Source of the DNA: Enterobacterales bacterium CwR94
Lineage (GTDB): Bacteria; Pseudomonadota; Gammaproteobacteria; Enterobacterales; Enterobacteriaceae
DNA: 64,000 nt
NCBI GenBank assembly: GCA_002837195.1
Contig: KZ478064.1
Location: forward strand, 62,001-126,000
Reading direction: 5' to 3'
Below the pieces are notes generated by a model. It saw only the letters and a program-made list of their open reading frames with translations, was not told the DNA's origin and made no database searches. Each line of letters begins with the position of its first letter. Positions within the stretch are counted from its first letter, which is position 1. A program made the translations under genes and the position numbers. Shown one piece after another: positions 8,356 through 16,674 of this stretch.

Positions 8356-8408
8356 ATGATAGATAATTATCATTTGATTTTATCAAAATTACTTTGATCG
8401 CTATCAAA
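8356..8408 (+). promoter_or_regulatory. Cluster of three inverted repeats, probable LacI-family operators
   Basis: 8356-8373 is ATGATA-GATAAT-TATCAT, the same arms and spacing as at 7288-7305. It is followed by TTTGAT-TTT-ATCAAA (8373-8387) and TTTGAT-CGCT-ATCAAA (8393-8408). All lie between the regulator stop and the start at 8486 of the gene pair. Confidence 0.6.
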
Positions 8409-8425
8409 AAATAAAATTTCTATCA

Positions 8426-8455
8426 TTGTGAGAAATGAAACGTTCGTTTGATACT
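8426..8455 (+). promoter_or_regulatory. Possible promoter of the IolE-like/oxidoreductase pair
   Basis: TTGTGA at 8426-8431 and GATACT at 8450-8455 are 18 bases apart, each matching four of six consensus bases. It lies just downstream of the repeat cluster and about 30 bases before the first start. Confidence 0.35.
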
Positions 8456-8485
8456 GGCCGGAATTTCATCCGCTAAGGAACGAAC

Positions 8486-9406
8486 ATGACGATTCATATT
8501 GCCAATGCGCCCTGCAGTTGGGGTGTTGATGACCCCGATAATCCCTTCCTGCCGCCCTGGCAAAAGGTGTTGAGCGAGGCCGCGCAGGCGGGCTATCGCA
8601 GCATTGAATCCGGGCCGTGGCGTTACTTACCGACCGAGGCCCCCGCGCTGCGTGCGGCGCTGGAACAGCATGGATTATCGCTGGTGGCGGGCACCCTGTT
8701 TGACGATTTGGTCAGTGAAGAAAACTTCCCCGCCATGGTTGAGTTGGCGCATAGCTTGTGCCAGAACCTGGCGGCGGTGCCCACCGCGACGCCGACGCCG
8801 GGGGATAAGCACTCAGCCCCATATTTAGTGATCATTGACTTTGGTCATCCAGAACGGGCAAGGCTGGCCGGGCAGGCTGATAAAGCGCCACGCCTGGCGG
8901 CAGCGGACTGGCAACGCATGATGCAGCACATTGCCACACTGAGTCAGATTGCCGCGCAGTATGGCGTGCGTGCGGTGATTCACCCGCATGCCGGAGGCTG
9001 TATTGAGTTCGCTGATGAATTAGCGCAACTGGTCAATGATATCCCGCATGACGTGGCGGGCTTGTGCCTGGATACCGGGCATCTCTATTACGCAGGCATG
9101 GACCCGGTGCTGGCACTGACCCAGTACTGGGATCGCATCGACTATCTGCATTTTAAAGATGTTGATCACGCGAAATGGCGCGAGGCTCTGACGCGTGAGT
9201 GGGATTTCTTCTCGGCCTGCGCACAGGGCGTGATGTGCCCGCTGGGCACGGGGGCCATTGATTATCCGGCTGTGCAGGCATTGCTCACCGCGCGCCAGTA
9301 TCAGGGATGGATAACCATTGAACAAGAACGCGATCCGCGCAATGCAGAGACCAGCCTGCGCGATGTGACCGCCAGTTTGCAATACCTTCGTTCCTTGGGC
9401 TTTTGA
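8486..9406 (+). CDS. Sugar phosphate isomerase/epimerase, IolE/MocC-like TIM barrel
   Basis: A 306-residue protein of the xylose-isomerase-like TIM-barrel superfamily, with motifs VIHPHAGGCIEF, GLCLDTGHLYYAG and YLHFKDVDHAKW that carry the metal-binding Glu, His and Asp positions. The opening IANAPCSWG and the whole layout are close to inosose dehydratase (IolE) and rhizopine-catabolism MocC. It dehydrates or isomerises an inosose or keto-sugar; the exact substrate is unknown. ATG follows AAGGAACG. The next gene starts 11 bases after its stop, so the two form an operon. Confidence 0.8.
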   Translation: MTIHIANAPCSWGVDDPDNPFLPPWQKVLSEAAQAGYRSIESGPWRYLPTEAPALRAALEQHGLSLVAGTLFDDLVSEENFPAMVELAHSLCQNLAAVPTATPTPGDKHSAPYLVIIDFGHPERARLAGQADKAPRLAAADWQRMMQHIATLSQIAAQYGVRAVIHPHAGGCIEFADELAQLVNDIPHDVAGLCLDTGHLYYAGMDPVLALTQYWDRIDYLHFKDVDHAKWREALTREWDFFSACAQGVMCPLGTGAIDYPAVQALLTARQYQGWITIEQERDPRNAETSLRDVTASLQYLRSLGF

Positions 9407-9417
9407 GGGGTAACATC

Positions 9418-10587
9418 ATGATTAATGGCATTAAACCACTAGGGCGTTCTCTGCGTTGGGGCATGGTAGGCGGGGGCGGTACCAGTCAAATTGGCTATAT
9501 TCATCGCTCTGCCGCATTACGCGATGGCACCTTTACCCTGCTGGCGGGCGCGTTTGATATTGATGCTGCACGGGGCCGTGCATTCGGCACGGCATTGGGC
9601 GTGGCAGCCGAACGGTGCTACACCGATTATGCCGCGATGTTTGCGGCCGAAGCGGCGCGTGAAGATGGCATTGAAGCCGTGTCTATCGCTACGCCCAACA
9701 ACACCCATTTTGCCATTTGCCGCGCGGCACTGAACGCGGGGCTGCATGTGGTATGTGAAAAGCCATTGTGCTTTACCGTGGAAGAAGCAGAAGCCCTGGC
9801 GTTGCTCAGCAAACAGAAAGGCAAAATTGTGGGGGTCACCTACGGATACAGTGGTCATCAGTTGATCCTGCAAGCGCGAGAGATGATTGCGCAAGGGCTG
9901 TTGGGTGACATCCGAATTATCAATATGCAGTTTGCTCACGGGTTCCATCATCAGGCGGTTGAGTTGCAAAACGCCAGTACGAAATGGCGCGTTGATCCCC
10001 GCTTTGTTGGCCCCAGCTATGTGCTGGGCGATTTGGCGACCCACCCGCTGTTTATTGCTGAAACCATGGTACCCGCGTTGAAAATCACACGCCTGCTCTG
10101 TGCGCGACAGAGCTTTGTCACCAGCCGTGCGCCGTTGGAGGACAATGCGCATGTGCTCATGGAGTATGACAACGGTGCCATTGGCACGATGTGGGCATCG
10201 GCGGTCAATTGCGGCTCAATGCACGGTCAGAAAGTGCGTGTGATTGGGGAAAAAGCCAGTCTCGAATGGTGGGATGAACAACCTAACCAACTGCGGTATG
10301 AAATTCAGGGACAGCCGGTGCAAATATTAGAGCGCGGGATGGGCTATTTAGCCGCGCAGGCACTTGATGATGACCGCATCGGAGGAGGGCATCCTGAGGG
10401 GCTGTTTGAAGCCTGGTCAAATTTATACCGGCGTTTTGCTTTGGCGATGGATGCCAGCGATCGTGATGATCAGGCGTTTTTAGACAACTTCTGGTATCCC
10501 GATGTGCACGCGGGCGTTATGGGGGTGCGCTGGGTCGCACGTTGCGTAGAATCGGCGGATGCTGGGGCGAGTTGGGTAACGTTTTAG
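9418..10587 (+). CDS. Gfo/Idh/MocA-family oxidoreductase
   Basis: A 389-residue NAD(P)-dependent dehydrogenase. The Rossmann fingerprint WGMVGGGGTSQIGYIHR is at the N-terminus, the catalytic EKP motif is in VVCEKPLCFT, and the GDLATHPLF segment supplies the Asp/His pair typical of inositol-type dehydrogenases. It probably oxidises a cyclitol or sugar for the partner TIM-barrel enzyme. GAGGGG seven bases before ATG 9418 sets the start; the TTG at 9403 overlapping the previous stop is less likely. It is the last gene of the LacI-controlled pair. Confidence 0.8.
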   Translation: MINGIKPLGRSLRWGMVGGGGTSQIGYIHRSAALRDGTFTLLAGAFDIDAARGRAFGTALGVAAERCYTDYAAMFAAEAAREDGIEAVSIATPNNTHFAICRAALNAGLHVVCEKPLCFTVEEAEALALLSKQKGKIVGVTYGYSGHQLILQAREMIAQGLLGDIRIINMQFAHGFHHQAVELQNASTKWRVDPRFVGPSYVLGDLATHPLFIAETMVPALKITRLLCARQSFVTSRAPLEDNAHVLMEYDNGAIGTMWASAVNCGSMHGQKVRVIGEKASLEWWDEQPNQLRYEIQGQPVQILERGMGYLAAQALDDDRIGGGHPEGLFEAWSNLYRRFALAMDASDRDDQAFLDNFWYPDVHAGVMGVRWVARCVESADAGASWVTF

Positions 10588-10595
10588 CGGGGTTC

Positions 10596-10617
10596 CAGCG
10601 CCCGGTAATGGGCGCTG
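10596..10617. terminator. Hairpin between converging genes
   Basis: An 8-base stem CAGCGCCC/GGGCGCTG with a six-base loop lies between the oxidoreductase stop and the GNAT stop. No T tract is present on either strand, so termination efficiency is uncertain. Confidence 0.45.
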
Positions 10618-10624
10618 AAATGGA

Positions 10625-11338
10625 TTACAACGCGTCGCGTATTTGCGTCAGCGTGTGTAGCTGTTGGCCTGCACTGTCGAAATTGGCTTCCGCCAGCCAG
10701 CGCGTTAACGCCTGTTTGTTATCCAGCCACTCATTGTCCAGCATCGAGAGCCAGTGCGTGTCGCGTGTGCGGCCTTTATACACCACCGCCTGACGGAACG
10801 TGCCTTCAAAATGGAAGCCTAAACGCTCAGCGGCACGGCGAGAGGGTGTATTCAGGCTGTCACATTTCCATTCATAGCGGCGGTAGCCCAGCGTATCGAA
10901 GACGTAACCCATCAGCAGAAACTGGGCTTCTGTGGCAATGCGCGTGCGTTTCAACAACGGTGAAAAAGCCACGTGGCCGACTTCTACCACGCCGTTGTTG
11001 GCATCGATACGCATCAGGGCAAGGGTGCCCACCGGTTGGCCCGTTTGATTGTCAGTAATGGTGTAATGCAGAGGGTCCCGGCTGGCCTCAAGGTGTGCCG
11101 CGTAATCGAGATACGCTTGCTGATCGGCGAAGGGTTCCACGGGCATCCACGTCCAGTCACGGCCATCAGGCGCCTCGGCGTAGGCCCGATATAATGCCTC
11201 GGCATGCTCGCGGGCATTAAAGGGCTGTAATGTGCAATAGCGGCCTGTCAGCGTGATGCCTTGCGGATGTGGGCGCGGTGTCCAGTCTGGCATAGCATCG
11301 CCAATGCATTGTCCGTAACTATTAAGGCGGGGTGGCAT
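10625..11338 (-). CDS. GNAT acetyltransferase, RimJ/RimL-like
   Basis: A 237-residue GNAT protein. The RimL-type core is seen in VGTLALMRIDANNGVVEVGHVAFSPLLKRT and in the C-terminal YRRYEWKCDSLNTPSRRAAERLGFHFEGTFRQAVVYKGRTRDT, the usual acetyl-CoA and substrate segments. Members N-acetylate ribosomal proteins, amino acids or small amines; the substrate is not evident. Start ATG 11338 follows AAGGAGAACACC. It is monocistronic and faces the oxidoreductase gene. Confidence 0.8.
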   Translation of the reverse strand: MPPRLNSYGQCIGDAMPDWTPRPHPQGITLTGRYCTLQPFNAREHAEALYRAYAEAPDGRDWTWMPVEPFADQQAYLDYAAHLEASRDPLHYTITDNQTGQPVGTLALMRIDANNGVVEVGHVAFSPLLKRTRIATEAQFLLMGYVFDTLGYRRYEWKCDSLNTPSRRAAERLGFHFEGTFRQAVVYKGRTRDTHWLSMLDNEWLDNKQALTRWLAEANFDSAGQQLHTLTQIRDAL

Positions 11339-11427
11339 GGTGTTCTCCTTGATTACCGTAGCTGGCTTACGCTAATCAGTTCCTGGCAAGAATGAAACCC
11401 CTTCACCCTCTCTTTACGTAAAAAGAA

Positions 11428-11691
11428 TTAGCGCGTTGCGTTTCTGATAAAGAAATAGAAATCTATTGGCGAGATATCTAACCAGACAAAGATAAAAACC
11501 ACTGCCGATGCGATCACCAGCGCAAGATAAATCCTGGCAACGATATCCAGATGGCGTAATTCTTTTTCAAGTTCCTGGGGGCGATGGATTACTTTTTTAA
11601 AAGCGCTCTGTGGCACATTTTTATTAATCATTTTTAAGGCAACGTCCTGGTCTGCTGTGGAATGGAGCGCAGATTTCATGTTTTTAAGCAT
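11428..11691 (-). CDS. Small membrane protein of unknown function, 87 residues
   Basis: I do not recognise this protein. The N-terminal half is polar and ends in an amphipathic HRPQELEKELRHLDIVAR helix, followed by one strongly hydrophobic segment (about residues 54-72, YLALVIASAVVFIFVWLD) and a short tail rich in aromatic residues. It is probably a single-pass or tail-anchored inner-membrane protein. A G-rich stretch eight bases before ATG 11691 could serve as ribosome binding site. It is divergent from the ToxR-like gene at 11904, with 212 bases between them, and could be a target of that regulator. Confidence 0.6.
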   Translation of the reverse strand: MLKNMKSALHSTADQDVALKMINKNVPQSAFKKVIHRPQELEKELRHLDIVARIYLALVIASAVVFIFVWLDISPIDFYFFIRNATR

Positions 11692-11871
11692 GCGATCAAC
11701 CCCCCTGCTGCCAGACTCACATTAAATCACGCGGTGACAAAGTAATTATTTATTAATCAATGCTTTGATTGTTATTTGTGATTTAGTGTTATCGGGGATG
11801 AGAGACGCGTAATGGCGGTGATCTTTCCTGTTTTGTCTAAAAAAGCATTCCTGCCCCCTTGCGCGGGAATT

Positions 11872-11880
11872 TGCTATAAT
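11872..11880 (+). promoter_or_regulatory. Extended -10 promoter of the ToxR-like gene
   Basis: TGC followed by a perfect TATAAT (11875-11880) forms an extended -10. No good -35 is visible, as is common for such promoters. Transcription would start near 11887, giving a very short leader before ATG 11904, which has AGGGGG just upstream. Confidence 0.55.
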
Positions 11881-11903
11881 GCCGCTGAATAACAGGGGGC
11901 AAG

Positions 11904-12665
11904 ATGTTTCTTATCAATGCATGCATTATTTTTGACAGCGAAAAACGTCAGTTATCTGATCGCCGTCAGGTTGTTGAACTCAATGAAAACATGTCTCGTT
12001 GTTTATTGGTTCTCGCATTGAATGCCGGTCAGATCATTACCAAAGAAACATTAATTTCCCAGGTCTGGGAACAGCAAGGTGTGGTGGTTTCGGAAACATC
12101 CGTCCGCCAAACGTTGTCACAATTGCGCAAGGCGTTTGCTGCGTTTGGTTTACACCAGGGCGTGATCCTAACCGTGCCGCGTAAAGGCTATAAGCTCCTG
12201 CATGCGGAATTAATTCGCGTGGTGGCACAGGATCTTCCGACGTCGGATATCCCTTCGGTTACGCAACCCGCCCCGATTGAACCCCCTGTTAAACCCGACA
12301 ATTTCTGGCGACGTCCACGCTACTACGCCATGTTGCTGCTGCTTGTGCTCTTTACCGCTGGCATCACGGCTTGGGTGCAATACCGTATCTATGTAAAGCC
12401 GATTAATTATGTCGCGGTGACCGGACAAACCGATGTTTATGTCCAGGAAGAGTTAGTCGGGCAAACGGGGTTTATCAACGGTGCCTTAGCGCGTTTTCAT
12501 CACTATGTGAGTAAAGGGTTTATCAAGATTACTAACAAGCCACGTCTGTACATCAATCGCACGATTCAGTCGGGTAATACTTCCTTTTTTATCTGCCCGC
12601 CCCGTGAACCTGAGAGTTTCAAAGAGTGTCAGTCGCTGGTGATTATCGGAGAGGCTGCACCATGA
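11904..12665 (+). CDS. Membrane-anchored winged-helix regulator, ToxR/CadC-like
   Basis: A 253-residue one-component regulator. Residues 1-100 are an OmpR/ToxR-type winged helix (ITKETLISQVW, SETSVRQTLSQLRKAF, ILTVPRKGYKL). A proline-rich linker (about 115-133), one membrane segment (about 139-158, YYAMLLLLVLFTAGITAW) and a periplasmic domain of about 90 residues follow. Two periplasmic cysteines near the C-terminus (FICPP and ECQSL) could form a disulfide as in ToxR. The stop overlaps the start of the next gene (ATGA), the usual layout of ToxR/ToxS or MarT/FidL pairs. The signal and targets are unknown. Confidence 0.8.
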   Translation: MFLINACIIFDSEKRQLSDRRQVVELNENMSRCLLVLALNAGQIITKETLISQVWEQQGVVVSETSVRQTLSQLRKAFAAFGLHQGVILTVPRKGYKLLHAELIRVVAQDLPTSDIPSVTQPAPIEPPVKPDNFWRRPRYYAMLLLLVLFTAGITAWVQYRIYVKPINYVAVTGQTDVYVQEELVGQTGFINGALARFHHYVSKGFIKITNKPRLYINRTIQSGNTSFFICPPREPESFKECQSLVIIGEAAP

Positions 12666-13153
12666 AATATGTGATAGCTGCGCTGACCGTCGGGGTGACC
12701 AGTTTACTGACGTGGTGGCTCATACCTGGCGTCATGCTGTATGCCGTGCCCTCCTGCCATTTCGATACGACCTTTGTGACGGAAGAGCCGCAGCGAACGG
12801 TGGTCTCCAATGGCCGCTGGAACACCACGCTGGCGATGGGGATTGGTACGGGGAGTTATAACGGGCTGATTCGCTATTTTACAGCCCAGGGCACAGCAGA
12901 GCGCCCGGAAGAACGTGTGTCTGTTTCTTATGCGGTGCGCTACAAGTTGGTCGGTCAGGCGATACAATCGACGACGCTGGAATCCAATGTGAATATGGGC
13001 AACAGCGCGCCGCTGTCTGAGAGCAGTCATTATGTCTACCCCGCGCTCAGTGCCAATTTTACCAGTTTGAACTACCTGTTTCGATTAAATGGCGGGCAAC
13101 TGGCATCAGGTATTGATAACAATCCCCGCGCGATTTGTACTCCCGTGGAGTGA
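12662..13153 (+). CDS. FidL-like membrane protein, partner of the ToxR-like regulator
   Basis: A 163-residue protein with one N-terminal membrane anchor (about residues 3-25) and a periplasmic remainder containing two cysteines, one just after the anchor (VPSCHF) and one near the end (RAICTP). Its position, ATGA-overlapped with a ToxR-like gene, and its topology match FidL-type or ToxS-type accessory proteins that protect or tune the periplasmic domain of the regulator. Sequence similarity to FidL is inferred from context and general layout. Its last 48 bases overlap the 3' end of the convergent EAL gene. Confidence 0.7.
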   Translation: MKYVIAALTVGVTSLLTWWLIPGVMLYAVPSCHFDTTFVTEEPQRTVVSNGRWNTTLAMGIGTGSYNGLIRYFTAQGTAERPEERVSVSYAVRYKLVGQAIQSTTLESNVNMGNSAPLSESSHYVYPALSANFTSLNYLFRLNGGQLASGIDNNPRAICTPVE

Positions 13154-14728
13154 CATGTCATCCGGCGCAACGTGGCCGTAGCTTGTCATCCAGCGCATCA
13201 GGTCTGCATTAGGCATCGGGCGGGCGTACAGGTAACCCTGAATAAAGCTCACGCCGTGCTCGCGCAGCCAGCGGTACTGCATCGCGCTTTCCACGCCCTC
13301 GGCCAACACTTCCAGCTTCAGTCGATGACTGAGGGAAATAATCGCTTCCAGTACCGGGGTTTCACCGTGTTCCGACTCAATGGTGTTCACAAAGCCTTTA
13401 TCAATTTTTAGATAATCCAGCGGGAATTGTTCCAGATAGGAGAGTGCGCAGTGGCCGGTGCCAAAGTCATCAATTGCGATGCGCATGCCTTCTTGTTGCA
13501 ACAGGGCCAGGCGTTTCGCCACTTCTTCACCGTCCTGAATCAAGCTGCGCTCGGTTAATTCCAGCGTAATCGTGGCATTCAGGTGGGCGATGCGCACGGC
13601 AAAATCGCGAATATCGCTCACAAAGTCTGGATGCTGCAAGTGCTCGGCGGCCACATTGATACCCAGATGGAAACCGGGCGGCACCGTCCAATTTTTGGCG
13701 TCACGGGCAATCAAGTCCAGCAGATGGTGGGTGAGGGGAATAATCATCCCTTCGCGCTCTGCGGCGTCAATAAACACATCGGGACGTACCCACTCGCCGT
13801 TTGGACGTTGCCAGCGCATCAGGGCTTCTGCGCCAGCGCAGCAACCTAACTCAATGTTGTAGACCGGCTGATACCACACGGCGAATTCGCCGTGAGCGAT
13901 GGCGCGGCGCATATCATCGGCAAAAGACATGCGGCGTTTGAGCCAGGTGACCAACAAGCCCACCAGCATAACCGCCAGAATCAACGCCATAGGTAAGAAG
14001 GTCAGGAAGGTTTGCCACCACACATCGGCGATTTCAGAGCCCGTCGATTTTACTGTCACGTGGATGGGATAGCGGGTGGATTGGGTCTTGAGTGGCGCAG
14101 GGCTCAAGTACGACGGCGCCTGAATCTCGCCGGATTGGGTGGAAATTGGGTATCCATCGCCAAACTGCATACTGATTTGGTAACCGCGCTGCTCATAAAT
14201 CGCGCGCATAAAATCCATTAAATATTGCGCTTCCACGACGGCATAAGAGCCATATCCGGTGGGTGTGCGGCGGTAAAACAGCACCGCAGGGCGATCGGGG
14301 ACGCCATAAGTACCCGCCACGGAAAAACTCCACCAGGCCTTGTTCATTGCAGGCAAAGGTTGGCGAATCATGGTTTCCAGCTTGGCTTGCTCTCCTCCGT
14401 AAGCGGAAGAGCAGGTAATCAGGTCTGCGGAAGTGACACCCACTGAACGAAAATAGGCGTATAACGTGCCGTAACGCTGCAATTGTTGCTCAATGGCCTC
14501 GCAAGGCTGGCCTTCGAGTTGACGGATACGCGACACCATATTCCAGGCTTCATCGCTGATGCTGTCAGCTTGATTGATGAGAATGCTGGCATTGGCCTGT
14601 AACTGACGCTGTACCGTTTTTTGCGCCTGAAATAGGCTAAACGCCACTGACAAAATCAGCGGTAACAGCGCGGCGGCTAATAACAGTAGCGCACCTTTTA
14701 GCCTGGTATTTTTCAGCACAGATCGCAC
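13106..14728 (-). CDS. CSS-motif EAL-domain cyclic-di-GMP phosphodiesterase
   Basis: A 540-residue inner-membrane enzyme that hydrolyses c-di-GMP. A first membrane segment (about 12-33) is followed by a periplasmic CSS domain with TCSSAYGG (Cys106) and a second cysteine at 76, which in this family form a redox-sensitive disulfide. A second membrane segment lies near 240-262. The cytoplasmic EAL domain keeps GAEALMRW, LELTER, IDDFGTG, LKIDKGFV, EVLAEGVE and QGYLYARP, so all catalytic positions appear intact. It resembles E. coli PdeB/PdeC/PdeN, but the exact orthologue is unclear. Low c-di-GMP favours motility over biofilm. Confidence 0.88.
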   Translation of the reverse strand: MRSVLKNTRLKGALLLLAAALLPLILSVAFSLFQAQKTVQRQLQANASILINQADSISDEAWNMVSRIRQLEGQPCEAIEQQLQRYGTLYAYFRSVGVTSADLITCSSAYGGEQAKLETMIRQPLPAMNKAWWSFSVAGTYGVPDRPAVLFYRRTPTGYGSYAVVEAQYLMDFMRAIYEQRGYQISMQFGDGYPISTQSGEIQAPSYLSPAPLKTQSTRYPIHVTVKSTGSEIADVWWQTFLTFLPMALILAVMLVGLLVTWLKRRMSFADDMRRAIAHGEFAVWYQPVYNIELGCCAGAEALMRWQRPNGEWVRPDVFIDAAEREGMIIPLTHHLLDLIARDAKNWTVPPGFHLGINVAAEHLQHPDFVSDIRDFAVRIAHLNATITLELTERSLIQDGEEVAKRLALLQQEGMRIAIDDFGTGHCALSYLEQFPLDYLKIDKGFVNTIESEHGETPVLEAIISLSHRLKLEVLAEGVESAMQYRWLREHGVSFIQGYLYARPMPNADLMRWMTSYGHVAPDDMSLHGSTNRAGIVINT

Positions 14729-14937
14729 GGTGGCGTCCCTTATTTATCGTGGCTCAGCAGAGAGCAACAAGCGTACCTTGCTCTAAAGCGTGTGGTTTTG
14801 ATCTTGTGTAGGGTGCTGAGTGTCTCTGCTGTAATGATTTACCACGGTCAGCGCAGAAAAAGTAGCCTCTTTCCGCTAAATACGCGTAAACACTGTGAAT
14901 TCCTTGCAGAGCGGTGCCGCTTCACTGCGAATGCCCC

Positions 14938-15609
14938 TTAAGTTAGAGGAACCGCAGTGACCTGCTGCCATTGATAGTCTGCCAGGACCAGTTCAGTGTG
15001 AGCCACAACTTCGCCGTAATTACGATGCTTCTGTGCAATAAACCAGTCACGCAGTTCGGCGGGCAGCGTGGTCGCCCGATAGCGTAAGATCGTGCTATGC
15101 CAAAATCGCGGTGGCAGGCTGTCATGTTGATAACGCTGCACCAGCCCTGCTTTCCACGGCGAATTTGCCAGCATATTCACCAGCTCTTGCCGCTGCTCAA
15201 TACTCTCAGCATCCGGTTCACCCGCGAGCAAGAGCTGGTTCGGCAGGGCAACGAGGCGCAAATTGCGGATGCGCAGAGGAAACGGGCCAGGCCAAATTAA
15301 GCGCAACGATGCCAGCATATAGGGCGGTGGCATGTCGTCGAAGATGGCCGTGGTAATGGCCAAAAAGGTGAAATGTAACTGATCCGGCTTTGCCGTTTCA
15401 GCCAGCGGATCGCTGGCGGTTATTTGCATTAAATCATGCAGCAAGGCATTCACCGCTGCGGGCAACGCGGGGCGAATTCCAGTGGTGATCGCCCGTTTAT
15501 GAGCAGGATAAAAAGCGTCAAGGGGCGCTTGTGCCTGGTGGGCGCATTGTTGCCAAAAGCTAAGTGTCTCCTGGCAACGCTGATCGTACTCCTGGCGGAG
15601 AGCATCCAT
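14938..15609 (-). CDS. 2H phosphoesterase-superfamily protein
   Basis: A 223-residue protein with two HxT/S motifs, QLHFTFLAI (about residue 78) and FWHSTILRY (about 170), the paired catalytic signature of 2H phosphoesterases such as 2'-5' RNA ligase/cyclic phosphodiesterase (ThpR) and related enzymes acting on 2',3'-cyclic or ADP-ribose phosphates. The substrate is unknown. ATG 15609 follows AAGGAGCCCATC. It starts 21 bases after the stop of yhhT on the same strand, so it is probably cotranscribed with it, a link not seen in E. coli. Confidence 0.7.
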   Translation of the reverse strand: MDALRQEYDQRCQETLSFWQQCAHQAQAPLDAFYPAHKRAITTGIRPALPAAVNALLHDLMQITASDPLAETAKPDQLHFTFLAITTAIFDDMPPPYMLASLRLIWPGPFPLRIRNLRLVALPNQLLLAGEPDAESIEQRQELVNMLANSPWKAGLVQRYQHDSLPPRFWHSTILRYRATTLPAELRDWFIAQKHRNYGEVVAHTELVLADYQWQQVTAVPLT

Positions 15610-15630
15610 GATGGGCTCCTTAAGCGATTA

Positions 15631-16674
15631 TCACTTTGGGCGTCGTGGGCGGCCATCGCCGAGCATAATGGCCAGCTTACTGCCACCAGGTGTGGTCTCC
15701 ATCAATATCTTGCCCACACTGGTCAGTGGCACTGAGAGTAGCATACCCACAGGCCCGAGCAATCCGCCCCAAAACAGCAATGACAGAAAGACCACCAGAG
15801 TGGATAAGCCAAGACCACGGCCCATCAACTTGGGTTCCAGCATATTGCCAATCACCATATGAATGCCAATAAACAGCGCCCCGACGATGGCGGCATCAAC
15901 CACATTGTTCAGCAGCAGCGCTTGTATCACAGGTGGGATGCCCGCAACGATCGGCCCAATATTAGGAATAAAATTCAGCAAAAAGGCGACCACGCCCCAC
16001 AGCAACGCAAAGCGAACATCTAACGCCAGCAGTGCCAGCCACACGGCAATTCCCGTCAGCAAACTGATGGCGGTTTTCAGTGCCAGATAGTGCGTGACGC
16101 CCTTCAGGGCTTTATGTAATCCGGCAATGCGGATTTGCGGATTGTCTAAGGCATGGCGCAGTTTGTAAGGCAGATGGTGTACCTCAAACAGCATAAAAAT
16201 CACGGTCATAACCACCAGCACCATATTGGTCATCGCGCTGGAGAGTTGTGACACCAGCGTTGTGGCCAGGTCCATCATCGAGCTGGGATCCAAACGGGCA
16301 GCCAGGGCTTCGGTCGAGACATTGATGTGTAATCGCTCGGCAAAGTGCTGAACAATGCCGAGTTTCTGCTCCATCATGGCGCGCAACTGTGGATAGAGCG
16401 TATTGAACTCATCCACTGACGTGGCCAACATCGCCAGCAATAAAGAAATGATGGCCATAATGACCAACACCACCACAGTGATCGCCAATCCCCGGCGTAT
16501 ACCGCGCCGCATCAGCAGGGTCACGAGTGGGTTAAGCACAATGGCTAAAAACAGCGCCAACAGAAAAGGCACCAGCAGGTCGGCGGCAGCGTGCAACCCC
16601 GCTAAAATAACCACCGTTGAGGCCATCTTTAACAGCATGTTCTGCCCCACTTTCTCCTGCATTTGCGTATTCAT
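15631..16674 (-). CDS. yhhT: AI-2E-family transporter YhhT
   Basis: A 347-residue inner-membrane protein of the AI-2 exporter/PerM family: an N-terminal membrane pair, a soluble middle part (about 70-140) and several C-terminal membrane segments with the family block LNFIPNIGPIVAGIPPVIQALL. The transported substrate of YhhT is not settled. AGGAG seven bases before ATG 16674 decides the start; an upstream ATG at 16704 is less likely. It is divergent from yhhS exactly as in E. coli, which supports the orthologue name. Confidence 0.85.
   Translation of the reverse strand: MNTQMQEKVGQNMLLKMASTVVILAGLHAAADLLVPFLLALFLAIVLNPLVTLLMRRGIRRGLAITVVVLVIMAIISLLLAMLATSVDEFNTLYPQLRAMMEQKLGIVQHFAERLHINVSTEALAARLDPSSMMDLATTLVSQLSSAMTNMVLVVMTVIFMLFEVHHLPYKLRHALDNPQIRIAGLHKALKGVTHYLALKTAISLLTGIAVWLALLALDVRFALLWGVVAFLLNFIPNIGPIVAGIPPVIQALLLNNVVDAAIVGALFIGIHMVIGNMLEPKLMGRGLGLSTLVVFLSLLFWGGLLGPVGMLLSVPLTSVGKILMETTPGGSKLAIMLGDGRPRRPK

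Noticed and set aside
8352-8373. Fur-box-like sequence with GATAAT/ATTATC elements before the IolE-like gene
   Set aside because: It needs a one-base insertion to match the Fur consensus. The second copy at 7288-7305 conserves only the ATGATA/TATCAT arms, and the flanking genes are not iron genes; a LacI operator explains both copies better.
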